From Eubacterium sp. (GTDB taxonomy: Bacteria; Bacillota; Clostridia; Eubacteriales; Eubacteriaceae), in assembly GCA_030524435.1 (NCBI GenBank), contig JAUNGS010000017.1, positions 1 through 37,693 on the forward strand: a stretch of DNA of 37,693 bases, given 5' to 3'. The translations under genes and the position numbers were made by a program. Every line of letters begins with the position of its first letter. Within the stretch, counting starts at the first letter, position 1. Positions 17,092 through 25,738 of the stretch are shown piece after piece. Below the pieces are notes generated by a model. That model was not told where the DNA came from. It made no database searches and saw only the letters and a program-made list of their open reading frames with translations.

Positions 17092-18207
17092 ATGAACAAT
17101 AAAAAGCTTGGCTTTGGGTTTATGCGGCTGCCGCTGACCGACCCCAAGGAGGACACCAGCATCGACATGACCCAGGTGGAGACCATGGTGGATCTTTTCT
17201 TAGAGTAGGGCTTTACCTATTTTGACACGGCCTATATGTACCACCATTTTCAGAGTGAAATTGCCCTGAGGGAGGCCCTGGTAAAACGCCATCCCAGGGA
17301 CAGCTTTACCGTGGCCAGCAAGCTGCCCGTCAGCTTTTTAAAGGCCGAGGGCGATCAGGAGCGGATTTTTGAGGAGCAGCTTGAAAAGTGCGGCGTCGAC
17401 TACTTTGACTACTACCTGCTCCACAACCTGGGCACAGAAAAGTACGCCACGGCCCAGAAATACGACAGCTTTGCCTTTGTTAAAGCCCAGCAGGCGGCGG
17501 GAAGGGTGAAGCGCATGGGCTTTTCCTTCCACGACAAGGCCGAGGTGCTGGACAGAATCTTGACGGATCACCCGGAGACGGAGTTTGTTCAGCTGCAGAT
17601 CAACTACCTGGACTGGGACAGCGAGGGTGTCCAGTCCAGAAAATGTCTGGAGGTGGCCAGAAAGCACGGTAAGCCGGTGATTGTCATGGAGCCCGTCAAG
17701 GGCGGCGTGCTGGCCAATCTGCCCAAGGCCGCTAAGGCGCTTTTGGCAGAGCTGCACCCCGACTGGTCGCCGGCCGCCTGGGCCCTGGGCTTTGCGGCGA
17801 GCCTGGAGGGGGTTGAGATGGTGCTCAGCGGCATGAGCAACCGAGTGCAGCTTGTAGAAAATACAGAATTCATGAAGGATTTTGAGCCTCTTACAGGCCA
17901 GGAGATGGCGGCTTTAAAGCAGGCCGCAGAGATCATCAGCAAGTTTGAGCGCATCCCCTGCACCGACTGCCGCTATTGTGTAGACGGCTGTCCCCAGAAT
18001 ATCCCGATTCCAGGATATTTTGCCCTCTACAATGAGAAAAAGCCAACCTTAGACAAGAAGCTTTCGGGAGACGAGGACTATAAAAAGCTTTCGGAAAACC
18101 GCGGGAAGGCCTCGGACTGCGTGGCCTGCGGCCAGTGTGAGGCGGCCTGCCCCCAGCATATCGAGATCATCGACGGGCTGAAGCAGATTGAGCGGGTGTT
18201 TGAGTAG
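17092..18207 (+). pseudogene. Aldo/keto reductase with 4Fe-4S tail, interrupted by in-frame TAG
   Basis: Reading from ATG 17092, after a strong GGAAGGAGGAGAG, gives a full 371-codon aldo/keto reductase whose codon 39 (17206-17208) is TAG. Frame is kept on both sides: LGFGFMRLPL and MVDLFLE come before it, GFTYFDTAYMYHH after it. The AKR tetrad is D45, Y50, K77 and H111. The C-terminus has CTDCRYCVDGCP and CVACGQCEAACP, as in clostridial AKRs with two 4Fe-4S clusters. A restart at ATG 17236 (codon 49) has no RBS and would lose D45. The gene is therefore a recent pseudogene, a sequencing error, or read through at UAG (for example by pyrrolysine). Relatives usually have a charged or polar residue at this position. 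Nothing else in it is damaged. Confidence 0.85.
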
Positions 18208-18248
18208 GCTATAAAATAAAAATTGCCCAGGGGCTGGGCGAATAAAAG

Positions 18249-18294
18249 AGCTCCCGTCAGAGGATTTTGTGATCGTCTCTGGCGGGAGCTTTTT
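18249..18294. terminator. Bidirectional terminator between the AKR and iron ADH genes
   Basis: AGCTCCCGTCAGAG (18249-18262) pairs with CTCTGGCGGGAGCT (18277-18290) over 14 bp with one G-U. TTTTT follows on the + side and CTTTTATT on the minus side. A small GCCCAG/CTGGGC hairpin lies just upstream at 18222-18236. Confidence 0.92.
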
Positions 18295-18307
18295 AATGCT
18301 TTTTTAA

Positions 18308-19474
18308 TTAGGCGACAATAAATTTCTTAAGGGCTCTTTCGTACATGCCCTTGACCATATCCCGGGTCAGCGCCTCGGGATGTCTGTCGATACGCCACTG
18401 CTGGCTGCAGAACTGGTCGGTCCAAGCCTCGATTTCGTCGAGGGTAACCTTGATGTCGATGTGGGGCGCAATCACTGCCTGGATGTAGTCGCAGAAGTCA
18501 TCGACGGAATCAAAGCCGATGCATTTTACAACCTTTTCCACCCGGGCACGGCCTTCGGGATCGTGGAATTCTCTCAGGTATTCACCCTCGAAAACGCCGC
18601 AGGCCAGGCCGTGGGGCACATGGTAGTAGTGAGACAGGGGGTAGCCCAGACCGTGGGGCACACCGGTGACCTCGTTGATGATGACCATGCCCTGGAGCAT
18701 GCTGTGGAGGGCCTGCTTTGAGTAATCTTCATCGGACATGGTGTCCTTTAAGAGATTTTCCTTGAAGTCTGCAAAGAGACGGAAGGCGGCTTCCGAGATA
18801 AAGTTGGTCATGAAGTCGTCTCTGCTGCCGCGGCTTAAATAGGCTTCGATGCCGTGGCAAAGGGCGTCTACGGCAACGGCGTGATTTAAGGCTGTCGGTG
18901 TGGACATGATATATCTCGGGTCGGTGAAGTTGTAGCGGGCGTAGTTTCTGCGGTTGGTACCGCATTTATTGTCGATATCGGCTCGGGTCAGCACGGCGAC
19001 GCCGGTTAAATCGGCGCCGGTGCCGGAGGTGGTGGAGACACTGATGAAGGGAACCTTGCCTTCGTCCTCACCGCCGACGCCAAATACGTGGGGGCCGTTG
19101 TTAAACAATGCGTCGTAGGGCTCAAGATCGTTGTATTTCCACATGACGTTGACGCCCTTGACAGAGTCCATCACAGAGCCGCCGCCGATGCCGATGAGCA
19201 GATCGGGACAGAAGGCTTCAACCTCTTTAAGGATATCTACACAGGCCTCCACGGTGGGGTCAGGCTGAACGCTGTCGTTGACCTTATATTCGACCTTCTG
19301 GCTTTCTAAAACCTCAATGACTTCCTGCAGTGCGAGGTTAGGACAGCCATCTGAAAAAACACTGGTGATAATAAACGCTTTCTTTCCATACTGAGAGAAG
19401 ACCTCCGGATGTTCTTTTACTGCGTTTTCTCCAAAAAAGATTTCTCCGGGACATGCAAAATGAAACTTTGTCAT
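18308..19474 (-). CDS. Iron-containing alcohol dehydrogenase
   Basis: 388 residues, the family's standard length. It should reduce an aldehyde, or oxidise an alcohol, with NAD(P)H in the cytosol. The N-terminal FGENAV segment, the nucleotide loop GIGGGSVMDSVKGV, and TTSGTGAD are typical. Iron ligands are expected in HAVAVDALCHGIEAY and in HGLGYPLSHYYHVPHGLA. Start ATG 19474 follows GGAGG; an in-frame ATG at 19489 has no such site. It is divergent from the MFS/OYE gene cluster and shares an intergenic repeat with it, so it may process a product of that cluster. Confidence 0.93.
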   Translation of the reverse strand: MTKFHFACPGEIFFGENAVKEHPEVFSQYGKKAFIITSVFSDGCPNLALQEVIEVLESQKVEYKVNDSVQPDPTVEACVDILKEVEAFCPDLLIGIGGGSVMDSVKGVNVMWKYNDLEPYDALFNNGPHVFGVGGEDEGKVPFISVSTTSGTGADLTGVAVLTRADIDNKCGTNRRNYARYNFTDPRYIMSTPTALNHAVAVDALCHGIEAYLSRGSRDDFMTNFISEAAFRLFADFKENLLKDTMSDEDYSKQALHSMLQGMVIINEVTGVPHGLGYPLSHYYHVPHGLACGVFEGEYLREFHDPEGRARVEKVVKCIGFDSVDDFCDYIQAVIAPHIDIKVTLDEIEAWTDQFCSQQWRIDRHPEALTRDMVKGMYERALKKFIVA

Positions 19475-19520
19475 AATTTTTTCCTCCAAATACCATAATT
19501 GATTGTTTTTTTTTCTAAAA

Positions 19521-19531
19521 AGAGCTGCGTT
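19521..19531 (+). repeat. Direct repeat copy 1 (candidate operator, ADH side)
   Basis: AGAGCTGCGTT. It lies just inside the predicted start of the ADH transcript. The same 11-mer recurs 129 bases away on the other side of the divergent region, and both copies are closely followed by TTACGG or ACGG. Confidence 0.5.
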
Positions 19532-19545
19532 TAATTACGGAATTC

Positions 19546-19574
19546 ATTATAGCACGGCGCACCTTGCTTGAAAA
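19546..19574 (-). promoter_or_regulatory. Promoter of the iron alcohol dehydrogenase gene
   Basis: Minus-strand TTTTCA (19569-19574), 17-base spacer and a perfect TATAAT (19546-19551) preceded by TGC. Confidence 0.65.
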
Positions 19575-19611
19575 ATAAAGAATATCGATGGGGTCAATCA
19601 AAATCATTTGT

Positions 19612-19640
19612 TTGCCAAGAAAATGTCAATGCGTTAATAT
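19612..19640 (+). promoter_or_regulatory. Promoter of the MFS/OYE/permease cluster
   Basis: TTGCCA (19612-19617), 17-base spacer, TAATAT (19635-19640). The likely transcript start (about 19647) is followed at once by the second AGAGCTGCGTT copy. Confidence 0.5.
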
Positions 19641-19649
19641 TTTAACAAG

Positions 19650-19660
19650 AGAGCTGCGTT
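19650..19660 (+). repeat. Direct repeat copy 2 (candidate operator, MFS side)
   Basis: AGAGCTGCGTT, identical to 19521-19531 and placed just downstream of the predicted + strand transcript start. The LysR regulator encoded at 24715 is a possible binder; this is inference. Confidence 0.5.
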
Positions 19661-19702
19661 ACGGTCAAAAAACAAAAGTTGTATAAGACAGGAGTTAGGT
19701 TT

Positions 19703-20962
19703 ATGGGAGAGAAAGAAAAAAGCGGACAGCTGTACTACTGGATCATTGCTGTGCTGGCCTTTATCATCGTATTTTTTTCGGTGGGGGTGGCGGTTACAGC
19801 CTATTCGGCGACGTCCTATTACGTTATAGAGGAATGGGGCATCACCAATACGGAAAACAGCCTGCTGCTTACGGTGCGCACCTTAGCGGCGGTTGTTGCC
19901 ATGTATCTGACAAGTATCTATTATAAAAAGCTGTCCATCAGAGTCGGGCTGGCCCTGGGACTTCTGATGGGAACGGCGGGCTACGTCGTTTTTGCCCTGG
20001 GCAGCAGCATGATGTACGGCTATGTGGCCATGACCCTCATCGGATTTTCACATGGCTTTGCGGGAATGATCGCCATTTCTATTATTATTGAGCGGTGGTT
20101 TGTCAAGAACAGAGGCACGGTGCTGGGCATTGTCACAACGGCTTCGGGCTTTACCACAATGATTTTTCCGCAGATTTTGGTAAGACTGGTTGAAAGTGTG
20201 TCCTTACAGTTTACCTTCTGGATGGTGGCCGCCATGTTTGGCGCGCTGGCCGTTATTTCCTTTTTGGTGATTAAAAACAGTCCCGAGGATATCGGGATGG
20301 TTCGTCTGGGCGAAGGTCAGGAGACTCAAAAAAGCACAAAGCGCAGCGTTACAGAAAAATACGCACCCAACAATTTTCAGCTTGGGCTGATGCTGGCGGC
20401 CTGTTTTTTGATCGGAGGCATGTGCTATTCCCAGGGACAGGTGAGAACCCTGGTCTTTACGAGCGTGGGCTGGTCGGCGGAAAGCGCAGCTACAGTGCTT
20501 TCGGTGTACGGCCTTACGGTTATTCTGGGAAAGCTGATCTACGGGGCGGTTACAGACCGCGTGCCCATGAGAAAATGTACGGGAGTCTTCTTCCTGTTCA
20601 TTGCCGTAAGTCACGCGCTGCTGGGCTTTGCCGGCGCCAGCTGGTTTAATATGTTCTGGGCCAATGCAGCCAATGTGCTCTACGGCATCGGCGGCCCGGT
20701 GTGTACCGTAGGCCTGGCCCTCTATGGCTACGAAATGTGCAAAGACAACGATACGACAAAATGGGTTAGAAATTATACGGTGGTTTACAATATCGGCGCC
20801 CTGGTCTTTAATCCCATCGTCGGCGTCATGGCCGACGCCAGCGGCAATTACAGCAGCGCCTTCTTTATGTTTGCGGCAACCGCCGTCATCGGGGCGATCT
20901 GCACCCAGGCAGCCTACGCCGGCGCCAGGAGAAATAGTCTGACAGCGTCCGGTCAGAAGTAA
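19703..20962 (+). CDS. MFS transporter, organic-acid-type
   Basis: 419 residues with about 12 membrane helices, from ATG 19703 after AGGAG (19690-19694); the in-frame TTG at 19679 has no RBS. Family signs are the helix-4/5 region GFSHGFAGMIAISIIIERWF followed by KNRGTVLGIVTTASGFTTMIFPQ, which resembles the OFA/monocarboxylate-type branch, and DRVPMRKC in the second half. It is followed 16 bases later by an OYE-family reductase, so it likely brings in the substrate or exports the product of that enzyme. The exact compound is unknown. Confidence 0.9.
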   Translation: MGEKEKSGQLYYWIIAVLAFIIVFFSVGVAVTAYSATSYYVIEEWGITNTENSLLLTVRTLAAVVAMYLTSIYYKKLSIRVGLALGLLMGTAGYVVFALGSSMMYGYVAMTLIGFSHGFAGMIAISIIIERWFVKNRGTVLGIVTTASGFTTMIFPQILVRLVESVSLQFTFWMVAAMFGALAVISFLVIKNSPEDIGMVRLGEGQETQKSTKRSVTEKYAPNNFQLGLMLAACFLIGGMCYSQGQVRTLVFTSVGWSAESAATVLSVYGLTVILGKLIYGAVTDRVPMRKCTGVFFLFIAVSHALLGFAGASWFNMFWANAANVLYGIGGPVCTVGLALYGYEMCKDNDTTKWVRNYTVVYNIGALVFNPIVGVMADASGNYSSAFFMFAATAVIGAICTQAAYAGARRNSLTASGQK

Positions 20963-20978
20963 GAAGGAGGATAAGTTT

Positions 20979-22970
20979 GTGGAAAAGACGAAATACACGC
21001 ATTTATTTGCACCCTTGAGTGTAGGAAAATTAAAGCTGAAGAACCGTATTGCCTATGCACCGGTGGGTACCGGCATCAGCGAGAATGGCACCAGCGCCTT
21101 TGACGACGCCGACATCGATTTCTTTGTCGCGCGAGCCAAGGGTGGACCGGGCCTGATTTTTACAGGGGCGGTTCAGACGGATTTGGAAATCGATAAGTAC
21201 ACGCCGGGAAGCCTTGGGGCCTGGAACATTGCCTATAATCCCTCGCTGTTTAAGCTGATGTCGGGGCGTATGCTGGACAGGGTTCACAGCTACGGCGCAA
21301 GGATGTTCATCCAGCTGACCATGGGCGTTGGCAGAAACAGCGGTATGAAGGCGCCGTCGCCCATTCCGGTGTTTGCCGATCCCTCTAAGGAAAGTCCAGT
21401 GCTGACCACCGAGGAATTGCAGAAAAAGATTCAGTACATGATCGACGGTGCCGTGATTGCAAAGCAGTGCGGTTTCGACGGCGTCGAGGTTCACGCCATG
21501 CACTTCGGCTATCTGCTGGACGAGCTTGCCATGAGCATTTCAAACCAGAGAACAGACCAGTACGGCGGCAGCTTTGAAAACAGAATGCGGGCAGCCAAGG
21601 AAATTATCGATGGTATCAAGGCGAAATGCGGCGCCGATTATCCCGTGTCTATGCGGTTGGGGATGAAGAGCTACATCCGGGGTTTTAACCAGTCCGATTT
21701 AACCGGCGAGGAGGAAGCCGGAAGAACCCTGGAGGAAGCGGTTCAGATCAGCAAGTATTTAGAAGAGATCGGTTACGACCTTTTAAGTGTGGACGTGGGT
21801 ATTTACGACTCTTACTACTATTGCTATCCGCCCATGTATCTCGAAAAGGGAATTAACGTAAATCTGGCGGCGGTCATCAAGGAATCTGTCGATATCCCGG
21901 TGATTGTCTGCGGAAGAATGAATGAGCCCGAGCTCTGCGAGGATACCCTGGCGGCAGGCAAAGCCGACGGCGTTGTCATCGGCAGGGCCATGCTGGCAGA
22001 TCCGGACTTTGCCAAGAAGGCCAAGCTGAACCAGGCTGAGGCCATTCGCCCCTGTTTAAGCTGTAATATTGGCTGTCGCAGAAAAATGCAGAGCGGTCTG
22101 GGGCTGTCCTGTGTGGTCAATCCCCTTTTACGGAAAGAGGGCTCGGTTTACAGCTGTCTGCTTCCCGCCGAGACTGCCAAGGATATTATGGTCATTGGAG
22201 CCGGTGCGGCAGGCATGGAGGCCGCCAGGGCTGCAGCCGCAAGGGGACATCGCGTTACGGTTTACGAAAAGGCCTCGGCGCCGGGGGGCATGACCCGGAT
22301 TGCCGGAAAACCAGACTTCAAGGACGAGGATGAACGCCTGATCCAGTGGTATGTCAATCAGCTGAAGGCGCTAGGTGTGGAAATTATCTGCAACCAGGAG
22401 GTCGATCTGGACTTTGTGGTGTCAAAAAGCCCGGATGCGGTCATTTCTGCCTGCGGCGCCGTGCCGATTGTTCCAGGCATCGAAGGAAAAGACCATGAGA
22501 AAACCGTCGTTTTTGAAGATGCCCTTCTGGGTAAGAAGCAGGTTGGCAAAAAAGTGGTTGTTGTGGGCGGCGGCCTGGTTGGCTGCGAAACGGCCCTCCA
22601 CTTCGCCAAGAAGCACCGGGACGTCACTATTGTGGAGGCCCTTGACGATATTTTAAGTTCCGGAGCACCAACGCCGCCGATGAATAAGCTCTGTCTTGAG
22701 GATTTATTCAAGCAATACCATGTGGAGATACGTACCGCAAGCAGTGTCGAACTAATCAATGACGACGGAGCGGTCATCCATACAGCAGGGGGCCAGGAGA
22801 CGATAGAGGCCGATACCGTTATTATGGCGGTGGGCCTTAAATCGAGGGCAGGCTTTACCGAGGCGCTAGAGGCCTACAATATAGAGGCCTATTCCATCGG
22901 TGATGAATACCGGGTTTCAAATATGCTCCAGGCCATTGCCGGAGGCTATGAAATCGGGCGAAGCATCTAA
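20979..22970 (+). CDS. OYE-family Fe-S flavoenzyme (2-enoate reductase / dienoyl-CoA reductase-like)
   Basis: 663 residues from GTG 20979 after AAGGAGG. The N-terminal OYE barrel (about 1-345) binds FMN, with TDQYGGSFENR as its hallmark. The 4Fe-4S cysteines are C359, C362, C366 and C378 (C-x2-C-x3-C-x11-C). A FAD site follows at GAGAAGMEAA (about 405) and an NAD(H) site at VVGGGLVGCETA (about 527). This order is shared by 2-enoate reductase, bile-acid BaiCD/BaiH and 2,4-dienoyl-CoA reductase, which reduce C=C bonds next to a carbonyl. It is flanked by two transporters and a LysR gene. The substrate is likely an unsaturated organic acid; the sequence does not say which. Confidence 0.92.
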   Translation: MEKTKYTHLFAPLSVGKLKLKNRIAYAPVGTGISENGTSAFDDADIDFFVARAKGGPGLIFTGAVQTDLEIDKYTPGSLGAWNIAYNPSLFKLMSGRMLDRVHSYGARMFIQLTMGVGRNSGMKAPSPIPVFADPSKESPVLTTEELQKKIQYMIDGAVIAKQCGFDGVEVHAMHFGYLLDELAMSISNQRTDQYGGSFENRMRAAKEIIDGIKAKCGADYPVSMRLGMKSYIRGFNQSDLTGEEEAGRTLEEAVQISKYLEEIGYDLLSVDVGIYDSYYYCYPPMYLEKGINVNLAAVIKESVDIPVIVCGRMNEPELCEDTLAAGKADGVVIGRAMLADPDFAKKAKLNQAEAIRPCLSCNIGCRRKMQSGLGLSCVVNPLLRKEGSVYSCLLPAETAKDIMVIGAGAAGMEAARAAAARGHRVTVYEKASAPGGMTRIAGKPDFKDEDERLIQWYVNQLKALGVEIICNQEVDLDFVVSKSPDAVISACGAVPIVPGIEGKDHEKTVVFEDALLGKKQVGKKVVVVGGGLVGCETALHFAKKHRDVTIVEALDDILSSGAPTPPMNKLCLEDLFKQYHVEIRTASSVELINDDGAVIHTAGGQETIEADTVIMAVGLKSRAGFTEALEAYNIEAYSIGDEYRVSNMLQAIAGGYEIGRSI

Positions 22971-23010
22971 GACTTAAAGGAATGCAAAGAATTATAACAG
23001 GGAGGAAAAT

Positions 23011-24369
23011 ATGGCCTGGATTTATTTGGCGCTGATATTTTCAGTTGTTATTCTCTTATTTATCATAGGTAAGCGGCCCATGTACGAGGTCATGTTTCTG
23101 GCTCTTGTGGTGCTGCTGATCGTTTCTGGAAGATGGCAGCACTTTATGACCTACATGACAGAGACCGTCGGCAGCTATCTGCTGTTTACCATGGCGATGT
23201 TCATTATTTTTGGGACCATCGTTGAAAAAACAGGGATTGTAACAGATATTTTGGATGTTATCGCGGCGCTGGCTGGCAGATTCACCGGCGGCGCTGGCTA
23301 TGTCACGCTGATTGCCGGCGCAGCCATGAGCTCGGTCTGTGGCTCGGGAACTGGGACGGTGGCTGCCGCAGGAACCTTTATGATCCCTGCAATGAAAAAA
23401 ACGGGGTTCTCGCCGGAGCTGGCTGCCACGACCACGGCGGCCGCCGGTACTCTGGGGCCGCTGATTCCCCCGTCGGCGGCGATTCCGGTGATGTACTCCA
23501 TGCTGGTGGCGGTGTTTCCGGGCTATTGCACCGCCTCCCAGTTCTGGATGCTCGCCTGGCCAGTCTGCTTTTGGCTGTTTATCCAGAGGCTGATTACTCT
23601 CTACGTGCTGATACGGAAAAACAACGTTCAGCCGATTCCCCCAGAGGATCGCATGCCTTTGAAAAAAGCCTTAAAAAAGGGCTGGCGGACCCTGCTGCTG
23701 CCGGTGCTTATGGCGGCGCTCTTTGTGTTTGATAATATTTTTAAAGACACCCTAATCGCCGACCGGCTGGGAAGCTATGGGGCAGAAACCTTCTCCCAGG
23801 TGGTTCTGGTAACAGTGCCCTGTATTGCCTGTGTTTTTGTGCTGCTGCTGTGGCTTGGAAAGGGCAACAAGCTCTCTGTAAAAGAGGGCTACCGTATGGT
23901 TTCGGCGGGGGTTACTGTGGTGGCGCCGATTATCATGATGACCTTTTCCGGCTTTGCCATGGGCTCTCTTTTAAACGACCTTGAGCTGGCCTCCCAGATT
24001 TCAGCGCAGTTTGCAGCCTGGGGGATCTCAAAATGGGGCGTCATCATCGTGGCGCCGCTGATTTTCACGCTCCTGGGGATGTTTATGGAATCCTCGGCGG
24101 TGTATTTTCTGCTGGGGCCAGTTTTTATTCCCATCGCCATTTCCGTCGGTATTGACCCGATGCTTGCGGCCATGATGGTCAACGTTCTGGCCAACGGTAT
24201 GGGGCAGATGTCCCCACCCTTTGCCCTGTGTCTGCTTTTATCCATGGGGATCGCCGAGTCCGATTTCAAAAAAACCTCTGTTCAGGCGGCGGGCTGGTGC
24301 GCGGCACAATACATTGCCGTCGTTTTGATGCTCGGAGGGATGCTTCCCATGTTTGGCTTTTTAAAATAG
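23011..24369 (+). CDS. DctM-type TRAP large permease
   Basis: 452 residues, almost all hydrophobic. Two repeated segments are diagnostic of DctM: GSGTGTVAAAGTFMIPAMKK, followed by GTLGPLIPPSAAIPVMY, in the first half, and the ANGMGQMSPPFALCLLL region in the second. TRAP large subunits move carboxylates driven by Na+, normally with a DctQ small subunit and a DctP periplasmic/lipoprotein binder. Here a two-helix protein follows 9 bases later and no DctP gene is present. Start ATG 23011 follows GGAGG. Probably the second transporter of the OYE cluster. Confidence 0.88.
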   Translation: MAWIYLALIFSVVILLFIIGKRPMYEVMFLALVVLLIVSGRWQHFMTYMTETVGSYLLFTMAMFIIFGTIVEKTGIVTDILDVIAALAGRFTGGAGYVTLIAGAAMSSVCGSGTGTVAAAGTFMIPAMKKTGFSPELAATTTAAAGTLGPLIPPSAAIPVMYSMLVAVFPGYCTASQFWMLAWPVCFWLFIQRLITLYVLIRKNNVQPIPPEDRMPLKKALKKGWRTLLLPVLMAALFVFDNIFKDTLIADRLGSYGAETFSQVVLVTVPCIACVFVLLLWLGKGNKLSVKEGYRMVSAGVTVVAPIIMMTFSGFAMGSLLNDLELASQISAQFAAWGISKWGVIIVAPLIFTLLGMFMESSAVYFLLGPVFIPIAISVGIDPMLAAMMVNVLANGMGQMSPPFALCLLLSMGIAESDFKKTSVQAAGWCAAQYIAVVLMLGGMLPMFGFLK

Positions 24370-24378
24370 GAGGTCAGG

Positions 24379-24642
24379 ATGAAAAAATTTATGACAAAGC
24401 TAACCCTGTACGTGTTTTCAGCAGGCATGGTAGGTTCTATCCTTTTTGGCGTGATTACGGCAATTGTATTCCTTGTGGCGGGGCTGCTGGGCGGTCAGAC
24501 AGCAGAACATATCGTCAGGGTTGTTGTAGATGATGTCTTTCCCGTGGCCTTTGCCCTAAACGTCGTGTTTTGTGCTTTTGGCATTGTCCACAATTATCTG
24601 ATTGGCGACAAGAGCTTTCGCTTTGACATTGGAAAGAAATAA
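24379..24642 (+). CDS. Small two-helix membrane protein, DctQ-position
   Basis: 87 residues with two predicted membrane helices, about 9-40 (LYVFSAGMVGSILFGVITAI and onward) and about 50-74. GGAGG lies upstream of ATG 24379, and the gene begins 9 bases after the DctM stop. That is the place a TRAP small subunit normally holds, but DctQ has four helices and about 150-190 residues. It could be a shortened partner of the permease or an unrelated helper. No conserved motif is recognised. Confidence 0.7.
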   Translation: MKKFMTKLTLYVFSAGMVGSILFGVITAIVFLVAGLLGGQTAEHIVRVVVDDVFPVAFALNVVFCAFGIVHNYLIGDKSFRFDIGKK

Positions 24643-24645
24643 AGC

Positions 24646-24674
24646 TTGCGCATGAAAATAATTCCCATTACAAT
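24646..24674 (+). promoter_or_regulatory. Promoter of the LysR gene
   Basis: TTGCGC (24646-24651), 17-base spacer and TACAAT (24669-24674). It shows that the regulator can be made separately from the transporter genes and rules out a translation start at 24646. Confidence 0.5.
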
Positions 24675-24714
24675 AGAACAAAGAAATGGTTTTCTAAGGA
24701 TGGGAGTGATGGAT

Positions 24715-25647
24715 GTGCAGACGACAAAATTAAAGCTGCAGCAGCTTGCGTATTTTTTAGATGTCGCAGAGACAGGCAGCTTTACCCGGGCGGCGGAGAA
24801 GAATTATACCTCTCAGTCAAACATCAGCTACGCCGTCAAAGAGCTGGAAAGATATCTGGAGGTGCCCCTGTTTATTCGCAGGGTGAACGAGGTTGTACTG
24901 ACCAAATACGGCGAGGCCTTTTGCCCCTGTGTACAGGCGGCCTTTGAAAAGCTGGAGCAGGGCTGTGAAACCATTCAGCAAATGTCGGATCCCATATCGG
25001 GAGAGGTAAAGATCGGCTTTTCTTATATATTCAGCCTGTCGATTATTCCAGAATTATTCCGCAGGATCTACGTAAAGGCCCAAAAGGATGAAAGAACCCT
25101 CGATTTGCACTCAATCATGGCGCATATCAATGAAAATGTGCAGTGCGTCGAGGATATGATCCTGTCCGGCGTCTGCGATATCGGCGTCACCTGCGTGCGG
25201 GTCAGGGATGAAATTGCCTCTGCGCCCATCGGCGAACAAGAGCTGGTGCTGCTGCTCCCCGAGAGACATCCCCTTGCCAAGAAAAAACGCCTCAGCCTGG
25301 AAGAGGTGAAGGAGGAGCCCTTTATTTTGCTCAACGGCGATACGGAGATTACAGGCAGTTACTACATGAGGATGTTCGAGACCGTGGGTATTGCGCCGAA
25401 ATTGGCAGCCGAAGGGAAGGACTGGCTGTCTCTTTTGGTGGAGATCTCCTCCGGAAAATGTCTGACCATTGCGCCAAAATCAAACCTGCAGGGCTACCAT
25501 ATCGCCAGCGTTGAGCTGGAGCATCCCATGAAAATGCGCCCGATCCATCTCGCCTGGCCCCTGAACCGCAAGCTCAGCGCATCGGCCAACTACGTCAGGC
25601 AGCTGATACTGGCTATGCCGATGCTTGGGGCTGGGGTGTCTGATTAA
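24715..25647 (+). CDS. LysR-family transcriptional regulator
   Basis: 310 residues if begun at GTG 24715, which has GGGAG (24702-24706) eight bases upstream. In-frame ATGs at 24700 and 24709 have worse spacing but remain possible. The N-terminal winged helix-turn-helix is clear: LAYFLDVAETGSFTRAAEKN followed by QSNISYAVKELE. The rest is the two-lobed effector domain, including GEVKIGFSY and PLAKKKRLSLEEVKEEPF segments. It sits at the end of the OYE cluster on the same strand, so it likely controls that cluster and the divergent ADH gene in response to an organic acid. Confidence 0.92.
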   Translation: MQTTKLKLQQLAYFLDVAETGSFTRAAEKNYTSQSNISYAVKELERYLEVPLFIRRVNEVVLTKYGEAFCPCVQAAFEKLEQGCETIQQMSDPISGEVKIGFSYIFSLSIIPELFRRIYVKAQKDERTLDLHSIMAHINENVQCVEDMILSGVCDIGVTCVRVRDEIASAPIGEQELVLLLPERHPLAKKKRLSLEEVKEEPFILLNGDTEITGSYYMRMFETVGIAPKLAAEGKDWLSLLVEISSGKCLTIAPKSNLQGYHIASVELEHPMKMRPIHLAWPLNRKLSASANYVRQLILAMPMLGAGVSD

Positions 25648-25662
25648 GGCTTTTAAATCCCC

Positions 25663-25691
25663 TTGAGAACCTGCCATAAATGTAGTAAGAT
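25663..25691 (+). promoter_or_regulatory. Promoter of the two-gene VapD unit
   Basis: TTGAGA (25663-25668), 17-base spacer and TAAGAT (25686-25691). Confidence 0.45.
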
Positions 25692-25738
25692 GAACCTGAG
25701 ACATCTGTACAAAGGCATTTACAGGAAGGAGGATGGCT

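Noticed and set aside
17209-17260. A special recoding hairpin after the TAG codon
   Set aside because: Only a weak 4-5 bp pairing is possible; it cannot be told from chance.
24646-24714. Longer LysR start at TTG 24646
   Set aside because: This codon is part of the -35 element of the gene's own promoter, and the added residues do not belong to the DNA-binding domain.
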